A program made the position numbers and the translations under genes. DNA of 39,407 bases from an uncultured Oscillospiraceae bacterium (GTDB lineage Bacteria > Bacillota > Clostridia > Oscillospirales > Oscillospiraceae). Location of the stretch: contig CALWYF010000020.1 in assembly GCA_944385705.1 (NCBI GenBank), forward strand, positions 1-39,407, in the 5' to 3' direction. Numbering within the stretch: position 1 is the stretch's first letter; every line of letters begins with the position of its first letter. Shown one piece after another: positions 23,796-31,972 of the stretch. The notes under the pieces were generated by a model. That model was not told the origin of the DNA. It saw only the letters and a program-made list of their open reading frames with translations, and made no database searches.

Positions 23796-23819
23796 AAACC
23801 ACCAAATCAGGTACGGGCG

Positions 23820-23847
23820 TTGACTTTTTCACCGACTGTGTTATATT
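23820..23847 (+). promoter_or_regulatory. Promoter of the MocR regulator
   Basis: TTGACT (23820-23825), 16-bp spacer, TATATT (23842-23847), 60 bp upstream of the GTG start. Confidence 0.6.
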
Positions 23848-23907
23848 AAATTAAACTGATATTCCCGTTTATTGCAAAACTTTAAGTTACGATAAGGTCG
23901 GTATGCA

Positions 23908-25296
23908 GTGTTAACTATTGATTTTGATGATTCCAAACCCTTGTATGAGCAGCTGTACAGTTATATAAGAGGGGAAATAGAGAAGGGAAACATAGCTCCG
24001 GGAGCAAAGCTCCCCTCGAAAAGGGCTCTCTCCGCTCATCTGAAGATAAGCGTCGTGACTGTGGAAACGGCCTACTCTATTCTCGCTGCGGAGGGATATA
24101 TATATTCCGTACCCGGCAGCGGCTTTTATGCGGAAAACATCCCGGGCCGTTCAGGAGAGCAGAAAGAAAGGCCCTTGGTTCTGAAGCCCGAACCGCCCAA
24201 GCAGGAGTACGCCGTGGATTTCAGCACCAACCGGGCGGACACTGCACTCTTTCCCTTCTCCGTCTGGGCTAAGCTTTCCCGGGAAATACTCAGCTCCGGC
24301 GGAGATGAGCTGCTGAACTCCTGCAGCGGCAAAGGTGTCTATGGTCTCAGACAGGCCATAGTCGACTATCTGCGCTCCTTCCGGGGCCTGACTGTTCATC
24401 CCCAGCAGATAGTGATAGGAGCAGGAAGTGAATATCTTACCGGACTGCTTATTCAGCTTTTGGGCAGAGACAGATGCTATGGTGTGGAGGACCCGGGCTA
24501 CGTCAAGACCCACCGGGTTTTCTCCGCCAACTGCTCCAGAGTGCTGCCCATAGCTATGGACGGCAGCGGAGCACGGTTGGACTCTCTCACGGCTCAGGGC
24601 ATACAGGTAGCCCACATAACTCCTTCCCATCATTTTCCTCTTGGTACCGTTATGCCTGCGGCAAGACGGCACGAAATTCTCTCCTGGGCCTGCGCCTCCC
24701 CGGACAGATATATAATCGAGGATGACTACGACAGCGATTTTCGCATGTACGGCAGACCTGTCCCCACCCTTCAGAGTCTTGACCGCTCCAGCAGGGTGGT
24801 ATATCTGAATACCTTCACAAAGAGCCTGGCTCCATCCATGCGCATAGGTTATATGGTCATCCCACCGGAACTTATGGAGCGTTTTGACTCCAGGCTGGGC
24901 TTCTATGCCTGCACGGTGCCGGTCTTTGAGCAGCTCATTCTGGCTGAGTTTTTAAAGAGGGGATACTTTGAACGCCATGTCAGCCGCCTGAGAAAGCTAT
25001 ATCTCAGCCGCCGGGAGCATTTTATTAAGTCTCTGGAGGATAGCCCCTTGTCCGGGATGCTGGAGGTAAAGAGCTCCAGCGGCGGTACTCATCTGCTCCT
25101 CAGGGCTACAAACGGAATGAGTGAGAGAGAGCTGGTGGAGCGGGCAGCAGGGGAGGGCGTCAGAGTATACGGCCTTTCGGAATACTATTCTTTCGGGTCA
25201 AACCCGGATGAGTCCAGAGTCATTGCCGGCTACTCCGGTATGAGCGCTCAGGATATAAGCCGTGGCATAGCAGCTCTGGAGCGGGCCTGGCTTTGA
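23908..25296 (+). CDS. MocR/PdxR-type GntR regulator with aminotransferase domain
   Basis: A 462-residue fusion typical of the family: GntR winged helix (about 1-75, PLYEQLYSYIRGEIEKGNIAPGAKLPSKRALSA), linker, then a fold-type I aminotransferase-like domain with IEDDYDSDFR and the PLP-lysine motif TFTKSLAPSMRIGY. It probably senses PLP or an amino compound. Start GTG at 23908 with AAGG ten bases upstream; a nearby ATG is out of frame. No pdxST genes are in view, so a role in vitamin B6 control is not supported; the divergent aldolase is the nearest target. Confidence 0.92.
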   Translation: MLTIDFDDSKPLYEQLYSYIRGEIEKGNIAPGAKLPSKRALSAHLKISVVTVETAYSILAAEGYIYSVPGSGFYAENIPGRSGEQKERPLVLKPEPPKQEYAVDFSTNRADTALFPFSVWAKLSREILSSGGDELLNSCSGKGVYGLRQAIVDYLRSFRGLTVHPQQIVIGAGSEYLTGLLIQLLGRDRCYGVEDPGYVKTHRVFSANCSRVLPIAMDGSGARLDSLTAQGIQVAHITPSHHFPLGTVMPAARRHEILSWACASPDRYIIEDDYDSDFRMYGRPVPTLQSLDRSSRVVYLNTFTKSLAPSMRIGYMVIPPELMERFDSRLGFYACTVPVFEQLILAEFLKRGYFERHVSRLRKLYLSRREHFIKSLEDSPLSGMLEVKSSSGGTHLLLRATNGMSERELVERAAGEGVRVYGLSEYYSFGSNPDESRVIAGYSGMSAQDISRGIAALERAWL

Positions 25297-25302
25297 TTGC
25301 TG

Positions 25303-25331
25303 TTGCTATAAGGACGAGAATGTGTTAAAAT
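25303..25331 (+). promoter_or_regulatory. Promoter of the ruvCAB operon
   Basis: TTGCTA (25303-25308), 17-bp spacer, TAAAAT (25326-25331), 20 bp before the ruvC ATG. Confidence 0.55.
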
Positions 25332-25350
25332 CCATAAAGGATGTGATAAG

Positions 25351-25863
25351 ATGCGCGTACTGGGTATAGACCCCGGAATTGCCACCATAGGCTTCGGTGT
25401 GGTGGATTCAGAGAAAAACTGCCACAAGCTTGTAAACTGTGGAGTGATAAGTACTCCCGCTCACACCAGCCTGTCCAGCAGACTGGAGCAGATTTACGAT
25501 GACATGCTGCAACTGATAGAACTCTTTCACCCTGACGCTGCATCCATTGAGGAGCTGTTCTTCAATACCAACCTTACTACCGGTATTGCCGTTGCCCATG
25601 GCAGGGGAGTGATACTCCTGGCCTGCCGCAAGGCCGGCCTGAAGGTATACGAGTATACGCCGCTCCAGGTCAAACAGTCGGTGGTAGGTTATGGTCGTGC
25701 GGAGAAGGCCCAGGTCATGGACATGGTCAAGCGCATATGCGGATTGCAAAAAGCGCCAAAGCCTGACGATGCGGCGGATGCTGTGGCCCTTGCCCTGTGC
25801 CATGCCAGAAGCTCCACATCATTACTTTACAGAGGAGAGAACGAGGAATGTTCTACCATATAG
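25351..25863 (+). CDS. ruvC: Holliday junction endonuclease RuvC
   Basis: A 170-residue resolvase that cuts Holliday junctions as a dimer. Catalytic acids: D7 (GIDPG), E67 (SIEELFF), D140 and D143 (KPDDAADA). AAGGATG precedes the ATG. It overlaps ruvA by 16 bp. The order ruvC-ruvA-ruvB is a compact operon giving resolvase plus branch-migration motor. Confidence 0.97.
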   Translation: MRVLGIDPGIATIGFGVVDSEKNCHKLVNCGVISTPAHTSLSSRLEQIYDDMLQLIELFHPDAASIEELFFNTNLTTGIAVAHGRGVILLACRKAGLKVYEYTPLQVKQSVVGYGRAEKAQVMDMVKRICGLQKAPKPDDAADAVALALCHARSSTSLLYRGENEECSTI

Positions 25864-26447
25864 AAGGCAGTGTAGCCGAGCTGGAGCCCGGCCTGGTGGT
25901 GCTGGACTGCGGCGGTGTGGGCTATGCCCTTAACGTAACACTGAACACCGTATCCAATATCCATCTGGGGGATAAGGTTAAACTTTATGTAGCCGAGTCC
26001 ATAGGAGAAAATAATTTTGACCTCTATGGCTTTTACACCAAAAGTGAGAAACGCTGCTTCGACATGCTGGTCTCCGTCTCCGGCATAGGACCCAAGGCTG
26101 CTCTGTCCATACTCTCCTACAGCACACCGGAGACCCTGGCCCTGGCTGTTATGAATGAGGATGTAAAGGCCCTGACTGTGGCTCCCGGAGTAGGGAAGAA
26201 GATTGCCCAAAGGGTCATCCTGGAGCTGAAGGACAAGATGAGCAAGGACAGCTCCCTCCAGAATATCCAGATTACTTCAGCCATACCCGTGGCCGGCCAG
26301 GACAGCACCATGACCGACGTTATGGCAGCTCTCAGCGTGCTGGGCTACAGCAGCGCAGAGATAGCCCCGGCGCTGAAGAAGATAGAGCCCAGCGGCATGA
26401 GCGCCGAGGAGATAATCAAGGCAGTACTCAAACAAATGGTTAAATAG
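25848..26447 (+). CDS. ruvA: Holliday junction DNA helicase subunit RuvA
   Basis: A 199-residue tetrameric junction-binding protein. It starts FYHIEGSVAEL (OB domain), then helix-hairpin-helix motifs around SVSGIGPKAALSIL and VAPGVGKKIAQRVILELKDK, and a C-terminal RuvB-binding domain (about 150-199). The ATG at 25848 lies inside the ruvC end; the longer frame upstream is ruvC sequence. Confidence 0.97.
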   Translation: MFYHIEGSVAELEPGLVVLDCGGVGYALNVTLNTVSNIHLGDKVKLYVAESIGENNFDLYGFYTKSEKRCFDMLVSVSGIGPKAALSILSYSTPETLALAVMNEDVKALTVAPGVGKKIAQRVILELKDKMSKDSSLQNIQITSAIPVAGQDSTMTDVMAALSVLGYSSAEIAPALKKIEPSGMSAEEIIKAVLKQMVK

Positions 26448-26456
26448 GAGCGCTAA

Positions 26457-27497
26457 ATGAGCATCAGCTTTTCTGACGAAGTCAACGAGGAAATAATAAC
26501 TACAACCGCCAGCCTCCCTGAGGACGGGAATGAGGGTTCCCTGCGGCCCAGGACTATCCGGGAGTACATCGGCCAGGAGAAAGCAAAGGACAATCTGGAA
26601 GTGTTTATCAACGCCGCAAAGATGAGAGGGGAGCCCCTGGACCATGTACTTCTTCACGGCCCCCCGGGACTGGGAAAGACTACCCTTGCTGCGGTCATAG
26701 CCAACGAGATGGGAGTGAATATGCGCATCACCTCCGGCCCGGCCATAGAAAAGCCGGGGGATCTGGTGGCCATGCTCACCAACCTCAATGAGGGAGACAT
26801 TCTCTTTGTGGATGAGATACACCGTTTAAACCGGGCCTATGAGGAGATACTCTACCCGGCTATGGAGGACTATGCCATAGACATAATTCTGGGCAAGGGT
26901 CCATCGGCCAACTCCCTGCATCTGGACCTGCCTCACTTTACCCTTATAGGCGCCACCACCCGTTCCGGCCAGCTGACAGCCCCCTTGAGAGACAGATTCG
27001 GAGTCTCCCTTCGTCTGGAGCTGTACACGCCTGAGGAGCTGCAGCGCATCGTCATGCGCTCCGCCGGGATACTTGGCGTAAAGATCCTGCCGGAAGGCGC
27101 CGCGGAAATAGCCGCCCGTTCCAGAGGCACTCCCAGGATAGCAAACCGCATGCTGCGCCGGGTAAGAGACTTTGCCCAGGTGAAAGCAAACGGCGTGATA
27201 AGCCGCGAAATAGCTGATGAAGCGCTCTCCCGCCTGGAAGTGGACAAGTTGGGTCTGGACGCTCTGGACAGGCGTATGCTCAAAAGTATAATCGAATTTT
27301 ATAACGGCGGGCCCGTAGGACTGGAGACTCTGGCGGCAACCATCAATGAGGAGGCTGTCACTCTGGAGGATGTATATGAGCCATATCTGCTTCAGCAGGG
27401 CTTTTTGACACGCACTCCAAGAGGCCGCTGCGTAACAAAAAAGGCATATGAGCACCTTGGACTGGAATATATGGGCCAGCAGCAATTAGATATGTAA
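26457..27497 (+). CDS. ruvB: Holliday junction DNA helicase motor RuvB
   Basis: A 346-residue AAA+ motor driving branch migration. Walker [10 protein letters not shown] (68-76), Walker B LFVDEIHR, sensor [18 protein letters not shown]-terminal winged helix. It starts 9 bp after ruvA with AGGAG. Confidence 0.98.
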   Translation: MSISFSDEVNEEIITTTASLPEDGNEGSLRPRTIREYIGQEKAKDNLEVFINAAKMRGEPLDHVLLHGPPGLGKTTLAAVIANEMGVNMRITSGPAIEKPGDLVAMLTNLNEGDILFVDEIHRLNRAYEEILYPAMEDYAIDIILGKGPSANSLHLDLPHFTLIGATTRSGQLTAPLRDRFGVSLRLELYTPEELQRIVMRSAGILGVKILPEGAAEIAARSRGTPRIANRMLRRVRDFAQVKANGVISREIADEALSRLEVDKLGLDALDRRMLKSIIEFYNGGPVGLETLAATINEEAVTLEDVYEPYLLQQGFLTRTPRGRCVTKKAYEHLGLEYMGQQQLDM

Positions 27498-27527
27498 TAT
27501 TTTATGGGACAAATGAATAAAAAGCTA

Positions 27528-27555
27528 TTGACTTTATACAAACCTGTTGTATAAT
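27528..27555 (+). promoter_or_regulatory. Sigma-A promoter of the sigma-H-like gene
   Basis: TTGACT (27528-27533), 16-bp spacer, TATAAT (27550-27555), 38 bp before the ATG. It shows that this gene is transcribed separately from ruvB. Confidence 0.7.
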
Positions 27556-27593
27556 GTAACATGTAAATTTGTTAAGAATTTAAATTGGCAGTT

Positions 27594-28211
27594 ATGGAAG
27601 ACTATACAAATTTCCGTGATGTCGATCTGCAGCGAATGGTAGTTGCAGGAGACAAGGAAGCCGAGGAAACTTTGGCCGCCAGATATATGTATCTGGTTCG
27701 GGTCTGTGCAAGGCCCCTGTTTCTTGCCGGCGGAGACAGCGAAGATCTTATTCAGGAAGGTACTTTCGGTTTGGTTTCAGCTATCAGGCAATATTCTCCG
27801 GATTGCGACACATCCTTCAAGACCTTTGCAGAACACTGTATTAGAAAGCGGTTGTATTCCGCTGTTAAATCCGCATCCCGTTTAAAGCATTTCCCGCTCA
27901 ATGATGGAGTTCCATTTGAGCAACTCTCAGAAGACCATTGTGTCCAATTGTCGGCAGTTCCTGAGATTTTCCGGCTCAGCCCGGAAGAATTAGTTCTAGC
28001 CAGAGAGAGCAAGGAAGAACTTTACACCGCCTTTTCCAAATGTCTATCCAGCTTTGAAAGTAAGGTCCTTGATTTGTATCTGGACGGTCTGTCCTATCGG
28101 GAGATAGCTCAGCGTCTGGGCAAGGAGCCAAAAGCAGTGGATAACGCAGTTCAGCGAATAAGGCGCAAGCTGGCGCGGAATCTAAATTTAGGCGATATCA
28201 GCAAAAGCTGA
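27594..28211 (+). CDS. sigH: Sigma factor of the SigH type
   Basis: A 205-residue sigma-70 family member. Region 2 (about 15-100) has EDLIQEGTFGLVSAIRQY and SFKTFAEHCIRKRL; region 4 (about 150-205) has YLDGLSYREIAQRLGKEPKAVDNAVQRIRRKL, very like B. subtilis sigma-H (218 residues), which drives early sporulation genes. I prefer sigma-H over an ECF or sigma-E/F type on these regions and the absence of a pro-sequence. The ATG at 27594 is chosen; an in-frame TTG at 27585 is possible and no strong ribosome binding site is visible for either. Confidence 0.85.
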   Translation: MEDYTNFRDVDLQRMVVAGDKEAEETLAARYMYLVRVCARPLFLAGGDSEDLIQEGTFGLVSAIRQYSPDCDTSFKTFAEHCIRKRLYSAVKSASRLKHFPLNDGVPFEQLSEDHCVQLSAVPEIFRLSPEELVLARESKEELYTAFSKCLSSFESKVLDLYLDGLSYREIAQRLGKEPKAVDNAVQRIRRKLARNLNLGDISKS

Positions 28212-28259
28212 ACGCAAATAAAAGCCGACAGGCACATCTATCAAAAGAGAGGATTCAAA

Positions 28260-28538
28260 ATGTACGAAGACAAGACCTTAGTTTGCAAAGAGTGTGGTAA
28301 GGAATTTGTATTTACCGCCGGTGAGCAGGAGTTCTACGCAGAGCGTGGTTTCCAGAACGAGCCCCAGCGCTGCAAGGCATGCCGCGATGCACGCAAGAAC
28401 GCTGCCCGTGGTCCCCGCGAGTTCTTTACTGCTGTCTGCGCTGCCTGCGGCGGCGAGGCAAAGGTTCCCTTCGAGCCCAAGTCTGACCGTCCTGTATACT
28501 GCAGCGAGTGCTTTGCAAAGATGAGAGGACAGGCCTGA
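28260..28538 (+). CDS. Small zinc-ribbon protein
   Basis: A 92-residue protein with four CxxC pairs: CKEC, CKAC, CAAC and CSEC. This suits two zinc ribbons, and the start LVCKECGKEFVFTAGEQEFY is typical of the probable zinc-ribbon family common in Clostridia. Function unknown; a nucleic-acid or protein-binding role is plausible. AGAGAGGA precedes the ATG. It is 48 bp downstream of the sigma-H-like gene, has no promoter that I can see, and ends at a terminator. Confidence 0.88.
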   Translation: MYEDKTLVCKECGKEFVFTAGEQEFYAERGFQNEPQRCKACRDARKNAARGPREFFTAVCAACGGEAKVPFEPKSDRPVYCSECFAKMRGQA

Positions 28539-28549
28539 TCGCCTGAACA

Positions 28550-28587
28550 GATTAAAGGGGCACTTTGGGTGTCCCTTTAATCTTTTA
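28550..28587 (+). terminator. Terminator after the zinc-ribbon gene
   Basis: GATTAAAGGG / CCCTTTAATC (10-bp stem, extended by weaker pairs) followed by TTTTAT. Confidence 0.8.
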
Positions 28588-28605
28588 TCCCGCCTCAGCT
28601 CCCCA

Positions 28606-28648
28606 CTGCCGCTTGTGGGCAGCGCTGAAGGAAGCTAATAAGCGGCAG
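28606..28648 (+). repeat. Inverted repeat in the leader of the DUF1858 gene
   Basis: Perfect 9-bp arms CTGCCGCTT (28606-28614) and AAGCGGCAG (28640-28648) separated by 25 bases, ending just before the ATG region. It could be a leader hairpin; no riboswitch class is recognised. Confidence 0.4.
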
Positions 28649-28661
28649 AATGGAGAACACA

Positions 28662-28862
28662 ATGGAAATCACCAGAGAAACTCTTATTTCGGAAATAGTA
28701 GAGAATTGCCCTCAGGCCATGCCCGCCTTCATGGAGATCGGCATGCACTGCATGGGCTGCGCCCTGGCCAGCGGCGAGACTCTTGAGCAGGCCTGTGCCG
28801 CCCACGGTGTGGACCCGGATGAATTCTTGGTCTATCTCAAGGCTTTTCTCGAAACAGCCTGA
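28662..28862 (+). CDS. DUF1858 domain protein
   Basis: A 66-residue protein that is a single DUF1858 domain: MEITRETLISEIVENCPQAM, then GMHCMGC with the conserved CxxC pair and SGETLEQACAAHGVDPDEF. The domain occurs alone or next to redox and hybrid-cluster proteins; its function is unknown and a redox or metal role is inferred from the CxxC. The ATG at 28662 is preferred, since family members start M-x-I-T and GGAG is 6 bases upstream; ATG 28650 is the alternative. It has its own terminator. Confidence 0.88.
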   Translation: MEITRETLISEIVENCPQAMPAFMEIGMHCMGCALASGETLEQACAAHGVDPDEFLVYLKAFLETA

Positions 28863-28873
28863 CAGAACAGTTT

Positions 28874-28902
28874 AAAGCCGGACTTGCTCCGGCTTTAGTT
28901 TT
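28874..28902 (+). terminator. Terminator after the DUF1858 gene
   Basis: AAAGCCGGA / TCCGGCTTT stem with loop CTTGC, followed by AGTTTTT. Confidence 0.8.
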
Positions 28903-28915
28903 TCGGGGGACATTT

Positions 28916-29590
28916 ATGAATAAACGAATGCAAGCGATAGTTAAATATATGGAGTCAGGCAGGGGAGTTATAGATGTGGGTACGGACCACGGCTATTTCC
29001 CAACCTGGATGGCCTCCCATGGATACAAGGGGAATATCATCGCCTCGGATATAAATGCCTCCCCGCTGCAAAAGGCAATGGAGACAGCCAGAGAAGCCGG
29101 TGTGGAAGACAAGATTCGTTTCCAGCTGTGCGACGGGCTGGATAGCTGTCCCCCTGATTTGGTGGATACAATTGTGATTGCGGGGATGGGCGGAGAGCTT
29201 ATCTGCCGCATTCTTGATCGCGCCGAGTGGTGCATGTCCAAGCGCTATAAGCTCATTCTCCAGCCTATGACTAAAAGCGAGGTGCTGAGGTACTGGCTGG
29301 TGAACAATGAGTTTGAGATAAGCTCAGAGGATCTTATTCTGGAAGGCGGCACGATTTATCAGCTGCTGGTAGCCAGATTTGGGGGAATTACAAAGCTCAG
29401 CGACGCAGAACTGTTTATAGGCAAAAAGGAACTATGTATGGATCCCGAGCTATACAGTATGCAGAGGAAGAAATATATAAAACGTTTTGAAGCGGCTATA
29501 GCCGGGATGGAAGAAAGCAGCTCAGGGTCGCTTTCGCCTGTTCTGGGACTCTACAGGGAGATTCTGGCCCAACTGAAGGAGATGAACTGA
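28916..29590 (+). CDS. trmK: tRNA m1A22 methyltransferase TrmK
   Basis: A 224-residue class I methyltransferase modifying A22 in the tRNA core. SAM motif VIDVGTDHGYFP (about 18-29), then ASDINASPLQKA and the family-specific VIAGMGGELI and LILQPMTKSEVLRYWL. A C-terminal coiled coil starts near 180. GGGGGA precedes the ATG. The pairing with a Nif3-like gene 2 bp downstream is the standard Firmicute arrangement. Confidence 0.95.
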   Translation: MNKRMQAIVKYMESGRGVIDVGTDHGYFPTWMASHGYKGNIIASDINASPLQKAMETAREAGVEDKIRFQLCDGLDSCPPDLVDTIVIAGMGGELICRILDRAEWCMSKRYKLILQPMTKSEVLRYWLVNNEFEISSEDLILEGGTIYQLLVARFGGITKLSDAELFIGKKELCMDPELYSMQRKKYIKRFEAAIAGMEESSSGSLSPVLGLYREILAQLKEMN

Positions 29591-29592
29591 AC

Positions 29593-30345
29593 GTGACAAA
29601 AGTAAAAGACATTTTCGACGAGCTTTGTGGACTGGCCCCGCTGGAGCTTCAGATGGGATTTGACAATTCCGGCTTTCTCTTCGGAAGGGAAAAGGCAGAA
29701 GTACACAAGGTGCTGCTGTCTCTTGATATTACCCCGGCCGTGGTGGAGGAGGCTATGGATATTGGAGCAGAGCTGATAATCTCCCATCACCCCCTGATAT
29801 TCAGTCCACTGAAGTCCGTAACAGATGAAAAGCTGCTGAAGCTGGCGGCCAACAATATCTCCGTAATATCCATGCATACTAATCTGGATATTGCCAAGGG
29901 CGGAGTGAACGATGTACTTATGGAAGCTCTTGGTGCTGCCGTGGAGGCTCCCTTGGATGAGCAGGACTGCGGGAGGGTTGGAGCTCTGCCAAAGCCCATA
30001 AGTATGCCCGAATTCCTTTCCCTGTGTAAAGACGTCCTTAAAACCAAGGGACTGCGCTATTACGACAGCGGCAGACCGGTAGAACGGCTGGCCGTCATGG
30101 GAGGCTCCGGCGGAGACAGTCTGGAAACTGCCTTTCAGCTGGGCTGCGACACCTACCTTACCGCAGATATCAAATACCACCAATTCCTTCAGGCTGCCGA
30201 ACTGGGCATCAATCTGGTGGATGGGGACCACTTCTGCACCGAGAACCTGGTTATCCCTGTGCTGGCCAAAAAGCTGGAAGAACGCTTTAAAGACCTGAAC
30301 TTTATCGTGTCTGGAGTACATCACCAGATAGTTTCCTTTGCCTGA
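29593..30345 (+). CDS. Nif3-like dinuclear metal centre protein (DUF34)
   Basis: A 250-residue protein of the Nif3/YqfO family, which binds two metal ions in a toroidal hexamer; proposed roles include GTP cyclohydrolase-like activity and metal insertion, none settled. Metal ligands visible: SHHP (His pair), MHTNLD, and the C-terminal DGDHFCTE. The short form lacks the central insertion of B. subtilis YqfO. GTG start at 29593, 2 bp after trmK, so the two are probably co-translated. Confidence 0.92.
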   Translation: MTKVKDIFDELCGLAPLELQMGFDNSGFLFGREKAEVHKVLLSLDITPAVVEEAMDIGAELIISHHPLIFSPLKSVTDEKLLKLAANNISVISMHTNLDIAKGGVNDVLMEALGAAVEAPLDEQDCGRVGALPKPISMPEFLSLCKDVLKTKGLRYYDSGRPVERLAVMGGSGGDSLETAFQLGCDTYLTADIKYHQFLQAAELGINLVDGDHFCTENLVIPVLAKKLEERFKDLNFIVSGVHHQIVSFA

Positions 30346-30353
30346 GATGCTTG

Positions 30354-30382
30354 TCATAAACCACCTCCGCTGCTCATAAACT
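30354..30382 (+). promoter_or_regulatory. Sigma-E-like promoter of spoIVA
   Basis: TCATAAA (30354-30360), 14-bp spacer, CATAAACT (30375-30382). The -10 matches CATAnAnT fully and the -35 five of seven positions. spoIVA is sigma-E-controlled in B. subtilis. The element lies inside the 5' arm of the hairpin at 30363-30416. Confidence 0.6.
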
Positions 30383-30416
30383 CGTACAAACGAGAACATG
30401 AGAGCGGAGGTTTTTT
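30363..30416 (+). terminator. Terminator after nif3 whose 3' arm carries the spoIVA ribosome binding site
   Basis: ACCTCCGC (30363-30370) pairs with GCGGAGGT (30404-30411), extended by CTCAT/ATGAG and CTCGT/ACGAG, followed by T6 (30411-30416) and then the spoIVA ATG at 30417. GGAGG (30406-30410) is the spoIVA ribosome binding site, spacing 6. Confidence 0.8.
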
Positions 30417-31895
30417 ATGACTGATACAAATATTTATCGCGATATCGCTGCAAGGACTGACGGGGCTTTCATGCTTGGCGTTGTAGGCCCGGTCAGGACG
30501 GGAAAATCGACCTTTATAAAAAGGTTTATGGAAAAGCTTGTTATCCCTCAAATAGATAACACCTATATGAAAGAAAGGGCCAGAGATGAGTTGCCTCAAA
30601 GCGGCTCCGGCAAAACCATAATGACGGCCGAGCCAAAGTTCGTGCCGGAAAATCCTGTAACCGTGTCCCTGGCGGAAAACACCCAGTTATCCGTGAGATT
30701 GGTGGACTGCGTGGGTTACATGGTTGATGGCGCTGCCGGGCAATTTGAGGACGGAGAGGAACGTATGGTCACCACGCCCTGGTTTGACCACGAGATAAGC
30801 ATGACAGAGGCAGCAGAGAAGGGTACCTATAAGGTGATAACTGAGCATTCTACTATAGGAATTGTGATAACCACCGACGGCAGCATTTGCGACATACCCA
30901 GGGAAAAATACATAGTCCCTGAACAAAGAGTTATAAATGAATTGAAAGAGATAGGCAAACCCTTTGTGGTTCTCCTGAACAGCGCAGAACCGGACTCGGA
31001 ATTTGCTGTGGAGACTGCAAGGGAGATAAGTGAGAACTACGGTGTGCGCTGCCTTAGGGTGAACTGCCTGCAGCTAGACGAGGATGGAATATCCGAAATA
31101 ATACGCTCTGTCCTGGAGGAGTTCCCTCTGAAGTCTGTTGGCATATATCTCCCGGAGTGGTTGGAGGCCCTCCCCGGAGATAATGAGCTACGTAGTGAGA
31201 TATTCTCAGGAATAATGGAGAGCTATTCGGGAGTCAGCAAAATAAAGGACTGCTATACTTCCGTAGATAAGCTGTCGGAATATGAAGACATCAGCGAAGT
31301 AAAAGTCAGCAAAAGTGATTTGGGCTGTGGAGCAATGGAGGTAAACGTTCGTTTACCGCGGGTCCTATATTACAAAACCATAAGTGAGCAGACCGGAATT
31401 GAGGTAAAAAACGACGGAGATCTGATTACCACTCTGTCGGAGATGAGCGCCGTGAAACTGGACTACGACAAGCTGCGCTCTGCCCTGGAGGATGTACGCA
31501 CAAAAGGCTACGGCGTAGTCATGCCTGACTCCTCCCAGATGCACCTGGAAGAACCGCAGATCGTTCGTCAAGGCGGCAAGTACAGCGTTAAGCTGAAGGC
31601 CAGCGCCCCGGCCATCCATATGATGATGACCAATATAGAGACAGAGGTAACGCCGGCTCTTGGCGGAGAGACCGCTTCAGAGGACATAATCAACTTCCTG
31701 CTGCAGGGCTTTGATGGGGATGTAAACAGAATATGGCAGTCCAATATATTTGGAAAGTCTCTCTATGACATAGCCGAAGAGGGGCTGACCTCCAAGATAG
31801 AGGCGCTGCCTCAAAGCGCAAAAGATAAGCTTCAAGAGACGCTACAGAGGATAATCAATGAGGGAAGCGGCGGACTTATATGTATCTTGCTTTGA
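30417..31895 (+). CDS. spoIVA: Stage IV sporulation protein A, spore coat morphogenetic ATPase
   Basis: A 492-residue protein, the same length as B. subtilis SpoIVA. It polymerises on the forespore surface using ATP to form the basement layer of the coat. Walker A GPVRTGKS (24-31), VDCVGY as the Walker B region, central domain and a C-terminal tail ending GGLICILL. The ribosome binding site is within a terminator hairpin, and a sigma-E-like promoter sits in that hairpin. Confidence 0.97.
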   Translation: MTDTNIYRDIAARTDGAFMLGVVGPVRTGKSTFIKRFMEKLVIPQIDNTYMKERARDELPQSGSGKTIMTAEPKFVPENPVTVSLAENTQLSVRLVDCVGYMVDGAAGQFEDGEERMVTTPWFDHEISMTEAAEKGTYKVITEHSTIGIVITTDGSICDIPREKYIVPEQRVINELKEIGKPFVVLLNSAEPDSEFAVETAREISENYGVRCLRVNCLQLDEDGISEIIRSVLEEFPLKSVGIYLPEWLEALPGDNELRSEIFSGIMESYSGVSKIKDCYTSVDKLSEYEDISEVKVSKSDLGCGAMEVNVRLPRVLYYKTISEQTGIEVKNDGDLITTLSEMSAVKLDYDKLRSALEDVRTKGYGVVMPDSSQMHLEEPQIVRQGGKYSVKLKASAPAIHMMMTNIETEVTPALGGETASEDIINFLLQGFDGDVNRIWQSNIFGKSLYDIAEEGLTSKIEALPQSAKDKLQETLQRIINEGSGGLICILL

Positions 31896-31904
31896 GCTGC
31901 CCGG

Positions 31905-31933
31905 TTGACTTGGCAGTTTGGAACATATATAAT
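31905..31933 (+). promoter_or_regulatory. Promoter upstream of cwlD
   Basis: TTGACT (31905-31910), 17-bp spacer, TATAAT (31928-31933), 40 bp before the ATG. It reads as sigma-A. The overlapping CATATATAAT could also be misread as a sporulation -10, so the sigma class is not certain. Confidence 0.6.
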
Positions 31934-31972
31934 GTGAGTTACGGCCTCAAATATTATTTATGAGGTGTCTGC

